From Alphaproteobacteria bacterium (GTDB taxonomy: Bacteria; Pseudomonadota; Alphaproteobacteria; Caulobacterales; Hyphomonadaceae): a stretch of DNA of 58,349 nucleotides. Location: the NCBI GenBank assembly GCA_018830285.1, contig JAHJSB010000004.1, forward strand, positions 1 to 58,349. Direction: 5' to 3'. Made by a program: the position numbers and the translations under genes. The notes below the pieces were generated by a model, which did no database searches, had not been told where the DNA came from, and worked only from the letters and a program-made list of their open reading frames with translations. Below, piece by piece: positions 1 to 6,722 of the stretch (position 1 is the first letter of the stretch; each line of letters starts with the position of its first letter).

Positions 1-831
1 GCCGATATTGACCAGCGTGATCCCTGCCCCGTTGGGGGCGCGCAGGTGATAGGCCGGCATCTGGAAGCGGCGCCATGGGGTGGCATCAATGTCGGCGCGC
101 GATGTGTCCGTGACGCTGGACACTTCCAGGCCGCCAGGTACGGACAGGGACGTGTAATGATTATCGCCGCCGATCTGGGTCAGCGCCCAGTCGCAGAAAG
201 CATCGACATAGCGATGGTAATTGGTGAACAGGACATAGTGCTGGAAATGCTCGACCGGCGTGCCGGTATAGTGCTGGAGGCGCTTGAGTGAGAGGTCGAC
301 GCGAGGGGCATCGAACAGGGCCAGCGGATGGGTGTCATAGGGCTCGAACAGTTCGCCATCTGCAACCTCGTCGCCAATATCGGCCAGTTTCGGGCTGGGG
401 AACCAGCGGGCGAGCTCGGCCGGGGAGATTTCCTCAAGGCCTTCAGCCTGGCCCTGTTCCCAGACATAGGCATAGGGAATTTCCTGGCCGGAGCGTTCGA
501 CGACGACTTCGACATCATAGTCGCGCATCAGGGGCGTGAGCTGTTCAATCAGGTAGGCGCGGAAGAAATCCGGCCGGGTGAAGGTGGAGATATAGGTGCC
601 AGCTTCCGACATCTTGCCGAAGGCGCGGCTGATCGGCGGCGGCGGGCCGTCCGGATCATAGGTGAGGCGGATCTGCGGATAGCAGAAGGCCCCGCTGTCA
701 CGCAGCTTGGTATCGGGCGCGGTGCCCTTGTGGAGGTAGAGATCGAGGGCGCCGGACAGGGCCTCGACGGCTTCGCTGTAGAGGCCTTCGAGGGCGTCAA
801 CAACGGCTTTAGGTGTAGTGAGTTTCGTCAT
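1..831 (-). CDS. amn: AMP nucleosidase, N-terminal part (runs off the left edge)
   Basis: Hydrolyses AMP to adenine and ribose 5-phosphate, a cytosolic step in purine salvage and adenylate balance. Reading the minus strand from the ATG at 829-831 gives 277 open codons to the window edge. The translation shows landmarks of the E. coli Amn N-terminal domain in order: LYSEAVEAL near residue 18, a YPQIRLTY strand, RAFGKMSEAGTY, TRPDFFRAYL, EIPYAYV, IGDEVADGELF, FDAPRVDLSL and HYTGTPVEHFQHYVLFTNY. The C-terminal catalytic nucleosidase domain lies mostly outside the window. The ATG overlaps the TGA of the upstream DUF2061 gene (ATGA), so the two are translationally coupled and share the Fur-type promoter near 1100. 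Family assignment is strong; completeness cannot be judged. Confidence 0.93.
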   Translation of the reverse strand, partial: MTKLTTPKAVVDALEGLYSEAVEALSGALDLYLHKGTAPDTKLRDSGAFCYPQIRLTYDPDGPPPPISRAFGKMSEAGTYISTFTRPDFFRAYLIEQLTPLMRDYDVEVVVERSGQEIPYAYVWEQGQAEGLEEISPAELARWFPSPKLADIGDEVADGELFEPYDTHPLALFDAPRVDLSLKRLQHYTGTPVEHFQHYVLFTNYHRYVDAFCDWALTQIGGDNHYTSLSVPGGLEVSSVTDTSRADIDATPWRRFQMPAYHLRAPNGAGITLVNIG

Positions 832-1058
832 GCACCCAATTGGCGGAAATGCGGCGCGGCGTCAATTGGCGGGCGCTGATCCCCTGCCCGGCGCCAAGCC
901 CGTTCGTGCAGCGTGTAGGCGGCGGTCTGGACCAGGGGTTCGATCAGGCCGACGCCAAGGGCGATGCGCCAGTCACGGGTCAGCACGAAGGCCACCGTAA
1001 CGGCGACCGTCAGGTGCATGAGGCTGTGTGAGAGTGTTTTCAGCAGGGTGCGAGACAT
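828..1058 (-). CDS. DUF2061 small membrane protein
   Basis: A 76-residue inner-membrane protein matching DUF2061: SRTLLKTLSHSLMHL at the N-terminus, a first hydrophobic helix (about 15-28), the loop LTRDWRIALGVGLIEPLVQ, and the conserved ending YTLHERAW. The family's biochemical role is unknown. A GGAG ribosome site lies about 8 nt before the ATG at 1056-1058. The stop overlaps the amn start by 4 nt, making a two-gene operon. A perfect TGAGAAT-C-ATTCTCA palindrome 34 bp upstream suggests iron control. The last 20 residues are polar and add little to the domain. Confidence 0.85.
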   Translation of the reverse strand: MSRTLLKTLSHSLMHLTVAVTVAFVLTRDWRIALGVGLIEPLVQTAAYTLHERAWRRAGDQRPPIDAAPHFRQLGA

Positions 1059-1091
1059 TGGACGGACTCCGGGTGGGCCCCGGTCATATAG

Positions 1092-1106
1092 TGAGAATCA
1101 TTCTCA
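1092..1106. promoter_or_regulatory. Fur-type box (7-1-7 palindrome)
   Basis: TGAGAATCATTCTCA is a perfect 7-1-7 inverted repeat and differs from the canonical Fur core TGATAATNATTATCA at one position per arm. It lies 34 bp upstream of the DUF2061-amn operon start, a usual operator position. Fur, Irr or a relative could bind; which one cannot be told from sequence. Confidence 0.65.
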
Positions 1107-1568
1107 AATGCCAATATTTCCTGCAGCCCGCCGCCAGGAGACTTCACAGCGCGCGGACCCGAAAATGGTGATTGCTAGCCGAAACCGCCAATGAATCGGT
1201 TAGGGCGTTGTTTTTATTGCTTTATACATATTTTTCCCGCGCGAATCCAACGTGGCGTTACGTCATAAATGCATAGCAGACGTACCATTTTCCTGCTGCT
1301 TTCATCCGTTCCAGATGAAGCATTGGGCAAACGCGCTCGCTTATCGGGCGATTGGCGTTGCAGGCGCACGCTTTGACCGAAAATTCGCAAAACAGCGGTT
1401 GCGTTGCTGCGCCTGCGAGCACAATATTGCAGTGCAGCATGAGTTGGCTGTTCCCGGTTGGCCAATGCACCGATGAGCGCATTACAGGGAACAGTGATCA
1501 TAAGGCTCAGCTGCGGGGGGAGTTTCCTGCCGGAATATTCCGGCGCTAACTTCTGAAGGGCTATACCC
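1107..1568. other. 462-bp intergenic region, no gene seen
   Basis: The stretch between the Fur-type box and the UrcA gene is somewhat AT-richer than its surroundings, with a T-rich run near 1210-1240. Its short open frames on both strands lack convincing ribosome sites, composition or family likeness. The only structure I can point to is the 16-nt palindrome at 1529-1544. No tRNA or known small RNA signature was recognised on either strand. Confidence 0.5.
1529..1544. promoter_or_regulatory. perfect 16-nt palindrome upstream of the UrcA gene
   Basis: GCCGGAATATTCCGGC equals its own reverse complement and ends 24 bp before the ATG at 1569. It could be an operator or a hairpin in the 5' leader. 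No known consensus was matched. Confidence 0.4.
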
Positions 1569-1919
1569 ATGTTGAAACCAATCGTATCGATCATGGCCGC
1601 CGCCATGATCCTGTCGCCACTCGCCGTTGCCGGAGAACTGAAACCCGTCACTGTGAGCATCTCCTATGAGAAGGCCTTGCTGGCATCGGAAACCGGCGCC
1701 TCCGAAGTGCTGAAGAGCATCAAGTCCCAGGCAAAGGCCGCCTGCACGTCCTACACGCCAACCATTTCGGGCTTCTACACTGACACCAAGTGCGTCAAAG
1801 CACTGGTGGAATCGGCCGTGTCGAAGATCAGGGACCAGCAGGCACAGGAAGGTTTTGCAACCGCCGGCGTGTTTGCCAGCAATACCGCGATGACCCTCGC
1901 AGACGCTGAACAACGCTAG
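1569..1919 (+). CDS. UrcA family protein (secreted)
   Basis: A 116-residue protein with a Sec signal peptide (Lys then hydrophobic IVSIMAAAMILSPLAV, likely cut after AVAG near residue 21). The mature part has the UrcA pattern: VTVSISYEKALLASETGASEV, a cysteine in KAACTSY and a second in DTKCVKALVESAV; the two are likely disulphide-bonded. The family is common in Hyphomonadaceae, Caulobacteraceae and sphingomonads and has no established biochemical role. A GAAGGG ribosome site precedes the ATG by about 9 nt. It stands alone, with a GC-rich hairpin 28 bp after the stop. Confidence 0.85.
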   Translation: MLKPIVSIMAAAMILSPLAVAGELKPVTVSISYEKALLASETGASEVLKSIKSQAKAACTSYTPTISGFYTDTKCVKALVESAVSKIRDQQAQEGFATAGVFASNTAMTLADAEQR

Positions 1920-1946
1920 GCCATTTCCTCCCGGTCTTGTGCGTTG

Positions 1947-1978
1947 GAGGGGCCGCTCACGGCCATGGGCGGCCCCTC
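1947..1978. terminator. bidirectional hairpin between UrcA and nat
   Basis: GAGGGGCCGC (1947-1956) and GCGGCCCCTC (1969-1978) form a perfect 10-bp stem with a 12-nt loop, between two convergent genes. No T-run follows on either side, so strong intrinsic termination is uncertain. Confidence 0.5.
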
Positions 1979-1993
1979 ACTTGACCGTATCAA

Positions 1994-2809
1994 TCAGGCG
2001 TCCGGAAACACCGCCGCATGCCGGGCGCAAATGACCGGCCAGAGGCTGGCGGCTTCGGGAACATCGAGGTCGAACGTGCCTTCCAGAAGGTCCAGAAGCT
2101 CGTCCGCATTGGACAGGACGCAGCTGTCGCTGCCACCTGGGTAGAGCGTGGTGAAGACCTTGCCGCGCAGCGTGTGATGGCGGTCATCCTGACGGCGGCG
2201 CACGACCAGGTTCTGCACGAAATTCGAGTCCGGATCACACTCATGCCAGACGCGCTTGGCGTCGAGGACGGATTGATCCGCCGGATTGGCGGTGAAATCG
2301 AAACTGAACGGGTCTGAACCGGTCATTTCCCAAAAGCGCCAATAGCCGTCGCCGCTGTCGCTGAGGCCGACCGTGAAGGGCGCGTCGTCGCGCGTGCCTT
2401 CGGCGATGACCATGGGCGCCATGAGACTGGAGCCGAACCCGACATCGACGAGAAGATCCTGGCCATCCAGACGCACACGCAGGCAGAGATGGTTGCCGAA
2501 CTGGCCATCGCCCAGCTTGTCGCGCAGCACGCCGGCACACAGGGGAGTCACATCGAAGCCGATCTCTGCCAGCACCCAGCCCATCAGGCCGTTCTGCTCA
2601 TAGCACCAGCCCCCGCGCTGGCGGATGACCAGCTTGTCGTGAATTTCGGCCTGCGTGCGGGCCGTCTTCCGGCCGAGCTGGACGTCGATATTCTCGAACG
2701 GGATCGTGTTGATATGGGCGCGGCAGAGCGCATCAAGCGTGGTGCGGTCAGCCACCGGCGCGCCGGTGAAGCCGATACGGTCGAAATAGGCAGCGAGGGA
2801 AAGGCTCAT
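1994..2809 (-). CDS. nat: arylamine N-acetyltransferase
   Basis: Transfers acetyl groups from acetyl-CoA to arylamines and hydrazines in the cytosol. The catalytic triad is intact: Cys69 in RGGWCYEQN, His107 in FGNHLCL and Asp122 in VDVGFG, the same spacing as in E. coli NhoA/NAT. Length is 271 residues, typical for the family. I chose the ATG at 2807-2809 (MSLSLAAYFDRIGF), which matches family N-termini; an in-frame GTG 48 nt upstream would add a Pro-rich leader without support. No clear ribosome site is visible. It is divergent from the TonB-like gene and convergent with UrcA. Confidence 0.93.
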   Translation of the reverse strand: MSLSLAAYFDRIGFTGAPVADRTTLDALCRAHINTIPFENIDVQLGRKTARTQAEIHDKLVIRQRGGWCYEQNGLMGWVLAEIGFDVTPLCAGVLRDKLGDGQFGNHLCLRVRLDGQDLLVDVGFGSSLMAPMVIAEGTRDDAPFTVGLSDSGDGYWRFWEMTGSDPFSFDFTANPADQSVLDAKRVWHECDPDSNFVQNLVVRRRQDDRHHTLRGKVFTTLYPGGSDSCVLSNADELLDLLEGTFDLDVPEAASLWPVICARHAAVFPDA

Positions 2810-2886
2810 CGGCTGGAGTTGGGGATGGGTGGGCGGCGCCGTCAAGGTGCGGCCCACCGATTAAGAACCCGGTGCCTCGATTTTGA

Positions 2887-2918
2887 TTGACATGCGCCCA
2901 TTTTGTAACACTATTACA
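2887..2918 (+). promoter_or_regulatory. candidate promoter and dyad before the TonB-like gene
   Basis: A consensus -35 hexamer TTGACA (2887-2892) is followed 19 nt later by TATTAC (2912-2917). Lying over the -10 is the dyad TGTAA-N5-TTACA (2904-2918), a plausible repressor or activator site. The 19-nt spacer is longer than ideal. Confidence 0.35.
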
Positions 2919-2973
2919 TAACATTAATGAACAGGACCGGACGCCCGGCCCGCCCCATACGGAGGAAATGCGC

Positions 2974-3600
2974 ATGCTGAATTCGACTGCCCTTCGCACA
3001 CCGACGGCCGCGCTGATGGCCCTGCCGATTGCCTATGGCCTGTTCCTGCTAATGAACGTGCTGATCGACGTGAAGGAGATCACGCTCGCGAAGCCCGCGA
3101 CACGCATCCTTGGCATGATCACGCCGCAATTGCCGGAGACGAATGACGAGATCCGGAAACCCCCGAAACCGCAGATGCTTGACGCGGACGCCAAGCCGCC
3201 GCCCCCGCCGGCCCTGTCGGCGACAAAGGGTGATATCGACCTGCCCATTCCGGTCATCGCGGGCGCGGCGCCCGGTTCATTGCTGCCGATCCGCCTGAAC
3301 CTGCCGGCGATCTCGCCGGTAGTCGTGTCAACGCGCGGGTACCAGGTGATCCGGCCGCCCGTGCCGGTCTATCCGGACAGGGCGGCCACGCGCGGCCTTT
3401 CGGGATCGTGCAGCGTCGCCTTCGCCATCGACACGCGCGGCAAGCCGTTCAACGTATCGGCAGCCTGCACCGATCCGGTATTCAAGGGCGAGGCGGAGCG
3501 GTCTGTCCTGAAGGCTGAGTTCGCGCCGCAACTTGTCGACGGGCAGTTCGTCAACGTGACCGGACTGGAATATCCGCTGGAGTTCAAGCTGAAGAATTAG
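2974..3600 (+). CDS. energy transducer TonB-like protein
   Basis: A 208-residue protein with TonB architecture: a single N-terminal membrane helix (about 10-31, ALMALPIAYGLFLLMNVLI), a Pro/Lys-rich periplasmic linker (RKPPKPQMLDADAKPPPPP), then a C-terminal TonB_C-type domain containing PPVPVYPDRAATRGLSGSC and a VAFAIDTRG strand, ending in FKLKN. TonB proteins couple the inner-membrane proton gradient, through ExbB/ExbD, to outer-membrane receptors. No exbB, exbD or receptor gene is nearby, so its receptor is unknown. The ATG at 2974 is preferred because GGAGG (2961-2965) lies 8 nt before it; the ATG at 2968 is too close. Two cysteines in the C-terminal domain may pair. Confidence 0.8.
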   Translation: MLNSTALRTPTAALMALPIAYGLFLLMNVLIDVKEITLAKPATRILGMITPQLPETNDEIRKPPKPQMLDADAKPPPPPALSATKGDIDLPIPVIAGAAPGSLLPIRLNLPAISPVVVSTRGYQVIRPPVPVYPDRAATRGLSGSCSVAFAIDTRGKPFNVSAACTDPVFKGEAERSVLKAEFAPQLVDGQFVNVTGLEYPLEFKLKN

Positions 3601-3731
3601 GCATCCGTGCGCGCGGGCGATGGGCCAGCCTGCAGGCCGCGCCGATCACGCATTCGAGCATGGCAGCCAGCCCGGCACCCGTTATGGGCAGCCGGACCGG
3701 ACTTTTCGTGAAGGATTCGTCTTTGACCAGA

Positions 3732-4076
3732 CTATTTCCAGCGGCCAGGATGACGATACCAGCCCTTGTTTGTCTTGATCCACTGGTCAGGCACCCATTG
3801 CGCTCCGGCGCGCGGGGGATTGTGGTCCCAGCGGCCATCGACCCAGACGAAATCGGCCCCCGTCCAGTCCCAGTAGCCGTTGATCCAGACCGACAGGGCA
3901 GACGGCCGAGGCGGAATGATCACGGTGCGCACGGGTGGCGGCGCGGTGGTGACATAAACGACGCCTGCTGGCGGCGGGCCATAGTGCCGGTATGGGCCGC
4001 CATAGCCAGCTCACGCCGACACAGTGACCAGCGAGAGAGCCGCGGCAGCGGCCAAAAGAACGGATGTACGGGTCAT
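3732..4076 (-). pseudogene. YXWGXW-type periplasmic protein interrupted by an in-frame TGA
   Basis: From the ATG at 4074-4076, preceded by a good GGGAGGGG ribosome site, the frame encodes 21 residues of a Sec signal peptide (MTRTSVLLAAAAALSLVTVSA), then TGA at 4011-4013. The same frame continues for 92 residues to a stop at 3732: a Gly/Tyr/Pro-rich stretch, then Trp-rich motifs (WINGYWDWTGADFVWVDGRW and AQWVPDQW...GWYRHPGRW) typical of YXWGXW/BcpO-like proteins of unknown function. Signal peptide and mature part fit end to end if the TGA were a sense codon such as TGG. It follows the EF-hand gene by 16 bp, probably in one operon. Pseudogene, readthrough or sequencing error are all possible. 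Confidence 0.7.
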
Positions 4077-4092
4077 GGGACCCCTCCCTTTG

Positions 4093-4737
4093 CTACATGC
4101 CACGATTATACGCCTGAAGTTCGCCCCAGGAGAGTCCGCCGTCGTCATTGGTATCGGCCTCCAACCAGGTGTGCTCGCCGAAGCGCATATATTCTTCCTG
4201 GCTGACCACGCCATCACCGTTGCCATCCATGATGCGGAACCGTTCGGTCTTGCGCAGGTTCGCCTGTTCGCGCATCAGCGCCTGGCGCTGGGGATTGGTA
4301 TTGCTATACGGTCCGGCGCCGACACGGACAGCGTGATATTCCTCCAGGCTGAGGCCGTTGCCGTCAGCATCCATCTTGCCGAACATGTCCTTGTGCCAGT
4401 CTTCGAATTCGACGCGGTTGACCTGACTGTCACCGTCCCGGTCAAAAACGCGAAGACGATCCTGCGTACCGAGATACAGACGGTCACGATCGGGGTCGCG
4501 CAGGCGGTCCATGTCACGGTCCTGCATCTGGTCACGGCCGGAGGCCGGATCCTTCACGCGCAGGCGATCGCGGTCCACGTCCCCGGACCCGGTCATGCTG
4601 CCCGCACCCGGCCCGCTGCCGCCCGATCCGCCACCGCCGCCGCCCGCGCCGTTGCCGCCCTGCGCGACCGCAAGGCCTGATACGGCCATGGCGCCCGCAA
4701 GTGCGGCCGTCAGGGCCAGAGCTTTCAGTTTCAGCAT
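4093..4737 (-). CDS. secreted EF-hand protein
   Basis: A 214-residue exported protein: signal peptide MLKLKALALTAALAGAMAVSGLAVA, a Gly-rich linker (about 28-50), an Asp/Arg-rich charged stretch, then four EF-hand-like calcium loops: DRDGDSQVNRVEF, DADGNGLSLEEY, DGNGDGVVSQEEY and DTNDDGGLSWGEL. The Asp-x-Asp-x-Asp-Gly pattern implies calcium binding in the periplasm or outside the cell; the physiological role is unknown. The start at 4735-4737 follows AGGAGA at good spacing, whereas the longer open frame (to 4833) would bury the signal peptide. The YXWGXW gene lies 16 bp downstream. Confidence 0.88.
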   Translation of the reverse strand: MLKLKALALTAALAGAMAVSGLAVAQGGNGAGGGGGGSGGSGPGAGSMTGSGDVDRDRLRVKDPASGRDQMQDRDMDRLRDPDRDRLYLGTQDRLRVFDRDGDSQVNRVEFEDWHKDMFGKMDADGNGLSLEEYHAVRVGAGPYSNTNPQRQALMREQANLRKTERFRIMDGNGDGVVSQEEYMRFGEHTWLEADTNDDGGLSWGELQAYNRGM

Positions 4738-4924
4738 TGCTTTTGTCTCCTGTCTTGAAGACGCCGTCTGCGCACCAGCGCGGCCAGCGTGCGCTCTTCC
4801 GAGCCTTCGCACTTTAGCACTGATTGCTGACACAGTCCTGACGGACCAAGCGTGAAACCGCCCTTATTTTCTAGGTACTATTACGTACGGGTCGCAGTAT
4901 CAGACTGTCTGCATAAGGACATAA

Positions 4925-4956
4925 AGAAGGCCAGCGGATTGTTCCGCCAGCCTTCT
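4925..4956 (-). terminator. terminator of nrdB
   Basis: An imperfect 14-bp inverted repeat (4925-4938 / 4943-4956, loop TTGT, two adjacent mismatches) starts 25 bp after the nrdB stop. On the minus strand it is followed by TTTAT, consistent with intrinsic termination. Confidence 0.6.
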
Positions 4957-4981
4957 GAAATGCGTATATCGCGGGCCGTTC

Positions 4982-6010
4982 CTATTCCGCAGAAACTTCC
5001 GCCGGTTTGCGCTTGTCGAAGAGTGTCCAGACACCGTCTTCGCCGTGCCAGTCGCCGCGGGTGGCGCCCTTGGAATATTCGGTGGCGCGCTGTTCGAAGA
5101 AGTTGGCGTGCTCGACACCGTTGAGGATTTCCGACAGCCAGGGCAGCGGGTGCTTGTCGATGCCGTAGATCGGCTCCAGCTTGAGCTGGCCGAGGCGCCA
5201 GTCGGCGATGTAGCGGATATAGTTCTTGATGTCGGCGGGCGTCATGCCCTCGATCTCGCCGGCCTCGAAGGCGAGGTCGATGAACTTGTCTTCCAGCGCG
5301 ATCACGGTGCGGCAGCATTCGCGGATCTTTTCGCGCAGTTCGTCGGTCATCACGCCGGTTTCGGCGCAGAAGGCGTGAAACAGCTTGATCATGCCCTCGC
5401 AGTGGAGCGACTCGTCGCGGATCGACCAGGTGATGATCTGGCCCATGCCCTTCATCTTGTTGAAGCGCGGGAAATTCATCAGCATGGCGAAGCTGGCGAA
5501 CAGCTGCAGCCCCTCGGTGAAGGCACCGAAGACGGCCATGGAAATGGCGATGTCCTCATTGGTCTCAACGCCGAACTGGCCGAGATAGTCATGCTTGGCG
5601 GCCATCTCCTGGTATTCCATGAAGGCCGAGAATTCCGAATCAGGCATGCCGATCGTCTCGAGCAGCAGGGCATAGGCCGCAATGTGGATCGTCTCCATGT
5701 TGGAGAAACTGGCCAGCATCATGGAGACCTCTGTCGGCTTGAACAGGGGCATGTAATTGGTCATGTAGTTCGCGCCGACCTCAATATCGGACTGCGTGAA
5801 GAAGCGGAAGATCTGGGTCAGCAGGTTGCGCTCGCCGTCGGACAGCTTGACCGCCCAGTCCTTGCAGTCCTCGCCCAATGGCACCTCTTCGGGCATCCAG
5901 TGGACCTGCTGCTGCTTCTTCCAGAAGTCATATGCCCACGGGTAGCGGAACGGCTTGTAGGCAAAGCTGGGGGTCAGCAGGCCGGGCACATTGGAATTTC
6001 CGTCAGCCAT
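4982..6010 (-). CDS. nrdB: class I ribonucleotide reductase small (radical) subunit
   Basis: The R2 subunit houses the diiron centre and tyrosyl radical used by NrdA to make deoxyribonucleotides. The 342-residue sequence keeps the metal ligands and radical: Asp75, Glu106, His109, Tyr113 (ETIHIAAY), Glu166 (FTEGLQL), Glu200 and His203 (RDESLHCEG). The Tyr at the radical site argues against a class Ic (Phe) enzyme. There is no N-terminal ATP cone. The start has AAGGAG about 8 nt upstream. It is transcribed alone, 6.8 kb from nrdA on the same strand. An NrdR-like box (6053-6068) and a DnaA-box-like 9-mer (6116-6124) lie upstream. Confidence 0.96.
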   Translation of the reverse strand: MADGNSNVPGLLTPSFAYKPFRYPWAYDFWKKQQQVHWMPEEVPLGEDCKDWAVKLSDGERNLLTQIFRFFTQSDIEVGANYMTNYMPLFKPTEVSMMLASFSNMETIHIAAYALLLETIGMPDSEFSAFMEYQEMAAKHDYLGQFGVETNEDIAISMAVFGAFTEGLQLFASFAMLMNFPRFNKMKGMGQIITWSIRDESLHCEGMIKLFHAFCAETGVMTDELREKIRECCRTVIALEDKFIDLAFEAGEIEGMTPADIKNYIRYIADWRLGQLKLEPIYGIDKHPLPWLSEILNGVEHANFFEQRATEYSKGATRGDWHGEDGVWTLFDKRKPAEVSAE

Positions 6011-6052
6011 GGGGGGGCTCCTTGGTGTTCATGTCGATGTCTGGAGTAATAT

Positions 6053-6068
6053 ACACCACATATAGTGC
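6053..6068. promoter_or_regulatory. NrdR box upstream of nrdB
   Basis: ACACCACATATAGTGC matches the NrdR consensus ACACTATATATAGTGT at 13 of 16 positions and the box before nrdA at 14 of 16. It lies 43 bp upstream of the nrdB ATG. NrdR represses ribonucleotide reductase genes in response to nucleotide status. Confidence 0.75.
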
Positions 6069-6115
6069 TTCATTCTGGTTAATGCCGCAAGATGTTCCGG
6101 TAACCTCTGCGACAC

Positions 6116-6124
6116 TTGTCCACA
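6116..6124 (+). promoter_or_regulatory. DnaA-box-like 9-mer upstream of nrdB
   Basis: TTGTCCACA differs from the strong DnaA box TTATCCACA at one position and sits 106 bp upstream of the nrdB start. DnaA control of ribonucleotide reductase is known in E. coli; binding here is inferred. Confidence 0.35.
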
Positions 6125-6275
6125 GGGATGCCCACAGAAATTGCGACCGTGACCGATTTTCGGGCTCTCTACACTGAGCCTACCCTACGCCATTTGACGG
6201 AAAGAGTCCCATGCAGAGTCAGCCTGCTCGACCTGGTTCCATGGCCTTCGGCCCCGTATTCACGTGGGTCGCATG

Positions 6276-6629
6276 TCAGTTGACGTGACGGTGAGGCGGC
6301 AGTGTACCGGGAGCTTGCAGGGGGCGAGCCTGGAGCGGGCCGATGGCGTTGATGGCCTGGCGGACGACCGGAGGTGCGGGCGCGACAGCCCACTCCACAA
6401 ATTCCGCTTCGACGTCGCCCTCCAGCCTGTGCTCTGCCGCCAGCGCGCGCCGAAAGACAACGACAGTGAACACGCACAGACCCGCGGCTGAGAGGCCGAG
6501 TGCAATGTTGATGAAAATCTGATTGGCTTGGAGCTCGGACAGGATAGTCCAGACAGCCGTCAGCGCGACGATGGCCGTGACCTCCATGATCAGGAGCGTC
6601 ATGACCAGGGCTTTCAGGAAGCGGCCCAT
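6276..6629 (-). CDS. small two-helix membrane protein, function unknown
   Basis: A 117-residue protein with two predicted membrane helices (about residues 7-30, ALVMTLLIMEVTAIVALTAVW, and 38-60, FINIALGLSAAGLCVFTVVVF), followed by a soluble tail containing EHRLEGDVEAEFVEW and a Pro-rich end. I do not recognise a family. The start at 6627-6629 puts the first helix at the N-terminus; an in-frame ATG 45 nt upstream would add a Cys-rich leader without support. It lies 93 bp downstream of terC on the same strand and might be cotranscribed. Confidence 0.55.
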   Translation of the reverse strand: MGRFLKALVMTLLIMEVTAIVALTAVWTILSELQANQIFINIALGLSAAGLCVFTVVVFRRALAAEHRLEGDVEAEFVEWAVAPAPPVVRQAINAIGPLQARPLQAPGTLPPHRHVN

Positions 6630-6722
6630 GTGATTTCGATTTCCGTGAGAACACCAGCAGGCGCTGGCACACATGCATTATCTGCCTGTGCGGCGGCGCC
6701 CGCAAGATGGATTCGTCAGGAA

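Noticed and set aside
328..879. 183-codon plus-strand frame at the left edge
   Set aside because: Antisense to the clear amn reading frame; no ribosome site or homology features.
1214..1660. 148-codon minus-strand frame in the UrcA upstream gap
   Set aside because: It extends antisense into the UrcA signal-peptide region, with no ribosome site or domain.
5045..6049. 334-codon plus-strand frame over nrdB
   Set aside because: Shadow of nrdB; its start overlaps the nrdB promoter region and it has no recognisable domain.
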